This document shows, piece by piece, positions 5,027-5,332 of a DNA stretch of 5,332 nucleotides. The position numbers and the translations under genes are program-made. The notes under the pieces are model-generated. The model saw only the letters and a list, made by a program, of their open reading frames with translations, searched no databases and was not told the origin of the DNA. Every line of letters starts with the position of its first letter. The first letter of the stretch is position 1. Source of the DNA: an uncultured Clostridia bacterium (GTDB taxonomy: Bacteria; Bacillota; Clostridia; Oscillospirales; Acutalibacteraceae); NCBI GenBank assembly GCA_904420155.1, contig CAJFUH010000014.1, positions 1 through 5,332 of the forward strand. The letters run 5' to 3'.

Positions 5027-5332
5027 ACAATCCCCTTTGTGGGAACAGATGGAATTGCTGTCTCACGGCCTGTACTGTAAGGAAATCCAGCAGTTATCCG
5101 CCGGCCAGCTGCACGACGTTTTGGGACGGGCGGTGACGGCGCAGATAGCACAAGACTGGCAGAACAGCAAAAAGGAGCATGCCTCCCGCCGCCGCGCGTA
5201 CTATTTTTCCGCAGAGTTCCTCATGGGCCGGATGGTGAACAATAACCTGTATGCTTTGGGAATTTTGGAGGATGTGCGCCGGCTGTTTGCCCAAAAGGGC
5301 ATAGACCTGAACGCCCAGATGGAAGAAGTGGA
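5001..5332 (+). CDS. glgP: Glycogen/maltodextrin phosphorylase (partial, N-terminal 110 residues)
   Basis: A pyridoxal-phosphate enzyme (GT35) that phosphorolyses alpha-1,4-glucans to glucose-1-phosphate. Only the first 110 codons are in the window and the frame is open at the right edge; the full protein is usually about 800 residues. Recognition rests on RRRAYYFSAEFLMGRMVNNN (about residues 65-84), the family motif normally read as R-x-Y-Y-x-S-x-E-F-L-M-G-R followed by N-N-L. The active-site and cofactor lysine regions lie outside. ATG 5001 is chosen because GGAG (4990-4993) is 7 bases upstream, inside malQ. The 26-base overlap with malQ in another frame implies coupled translation. With MalQ it forms the usual glycogen or maltodextrin breakdown pair. 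Glycogen phosphorylase and maltodextrin phosphorylase cannot be separated from this fragment. Confidence 0.93.
   Translation, partial: MIKLMKKDKQSPLWEQMELLSHGLYCKEIQQLSAGQLHDVLGRAVTAQIAQDWQNSKKEHASRRRAYYFSAEFLMGRMVNNNLYALGILEDVRRLFAQKGIDLNAQMEEV

Overview
The window looks like a chromosomal segment from a Firmicutes bacterium, most likely a gut-type member of Clostridia. Several genes have strong AGGAGG-type ribosome binding sites, the promoters are of sigma-A type, terminators are U-tract hairpins, and malQ is coupled to glycogen phosphorylase as often seen in that class. The assignment is inferred from style; no marker gene is present.

Left block (1-1700, minus strand): the end of an ABC-2 type export operon. 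An ATPase (605-1609) is followed, with a 4-base ATGA overlap, by a GldF/NosY-like permease that runs off the left edge. Middle block (1775-2507, minus strand): two small genes, each with its own sigma-A-like promoter. One is a 98-residue orphan bounded downstream by an intrinsic terminator. The other is a 55-residue protein with five cysteines. Divergent from the cysteine protein lies a plus-strand Arc-like ribbon-helix-helix regulator (2644-2814), with inverted repeats in front of it and a textbook terminator directly at its stop codon.

From about 2851 to 3130 there is no credible gene. The stretch is packed with inverted repeats: a perfect 27-bp-arm hairpin, an adjoining perfect 11-bp-arm hairpin, and a GC-rich region that can fold in alternative ways and ends in a T-run. 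This is the most unusual part of the window and could be a dispersed repeat, a structured RNA or a strong transcription barrier. Positions 3131-3414 are AT-rich with nothing convincing in them.

Right block (3415-5332, plus strand): a putative promoter, then malQ (4-alpha-glucanotransferase, complete, catalytic triad intact) overlapping by 26 bases the start of glycogen/maltodextrin phosphorylase (partial, cut by the right edge). Together these two enzymes would rearrange maltodextrins or glycogen-derived chains and release glucose-1-phosphate. No direct functional link between the sugar operon, the small genes and the exporter can be read from the sequence.
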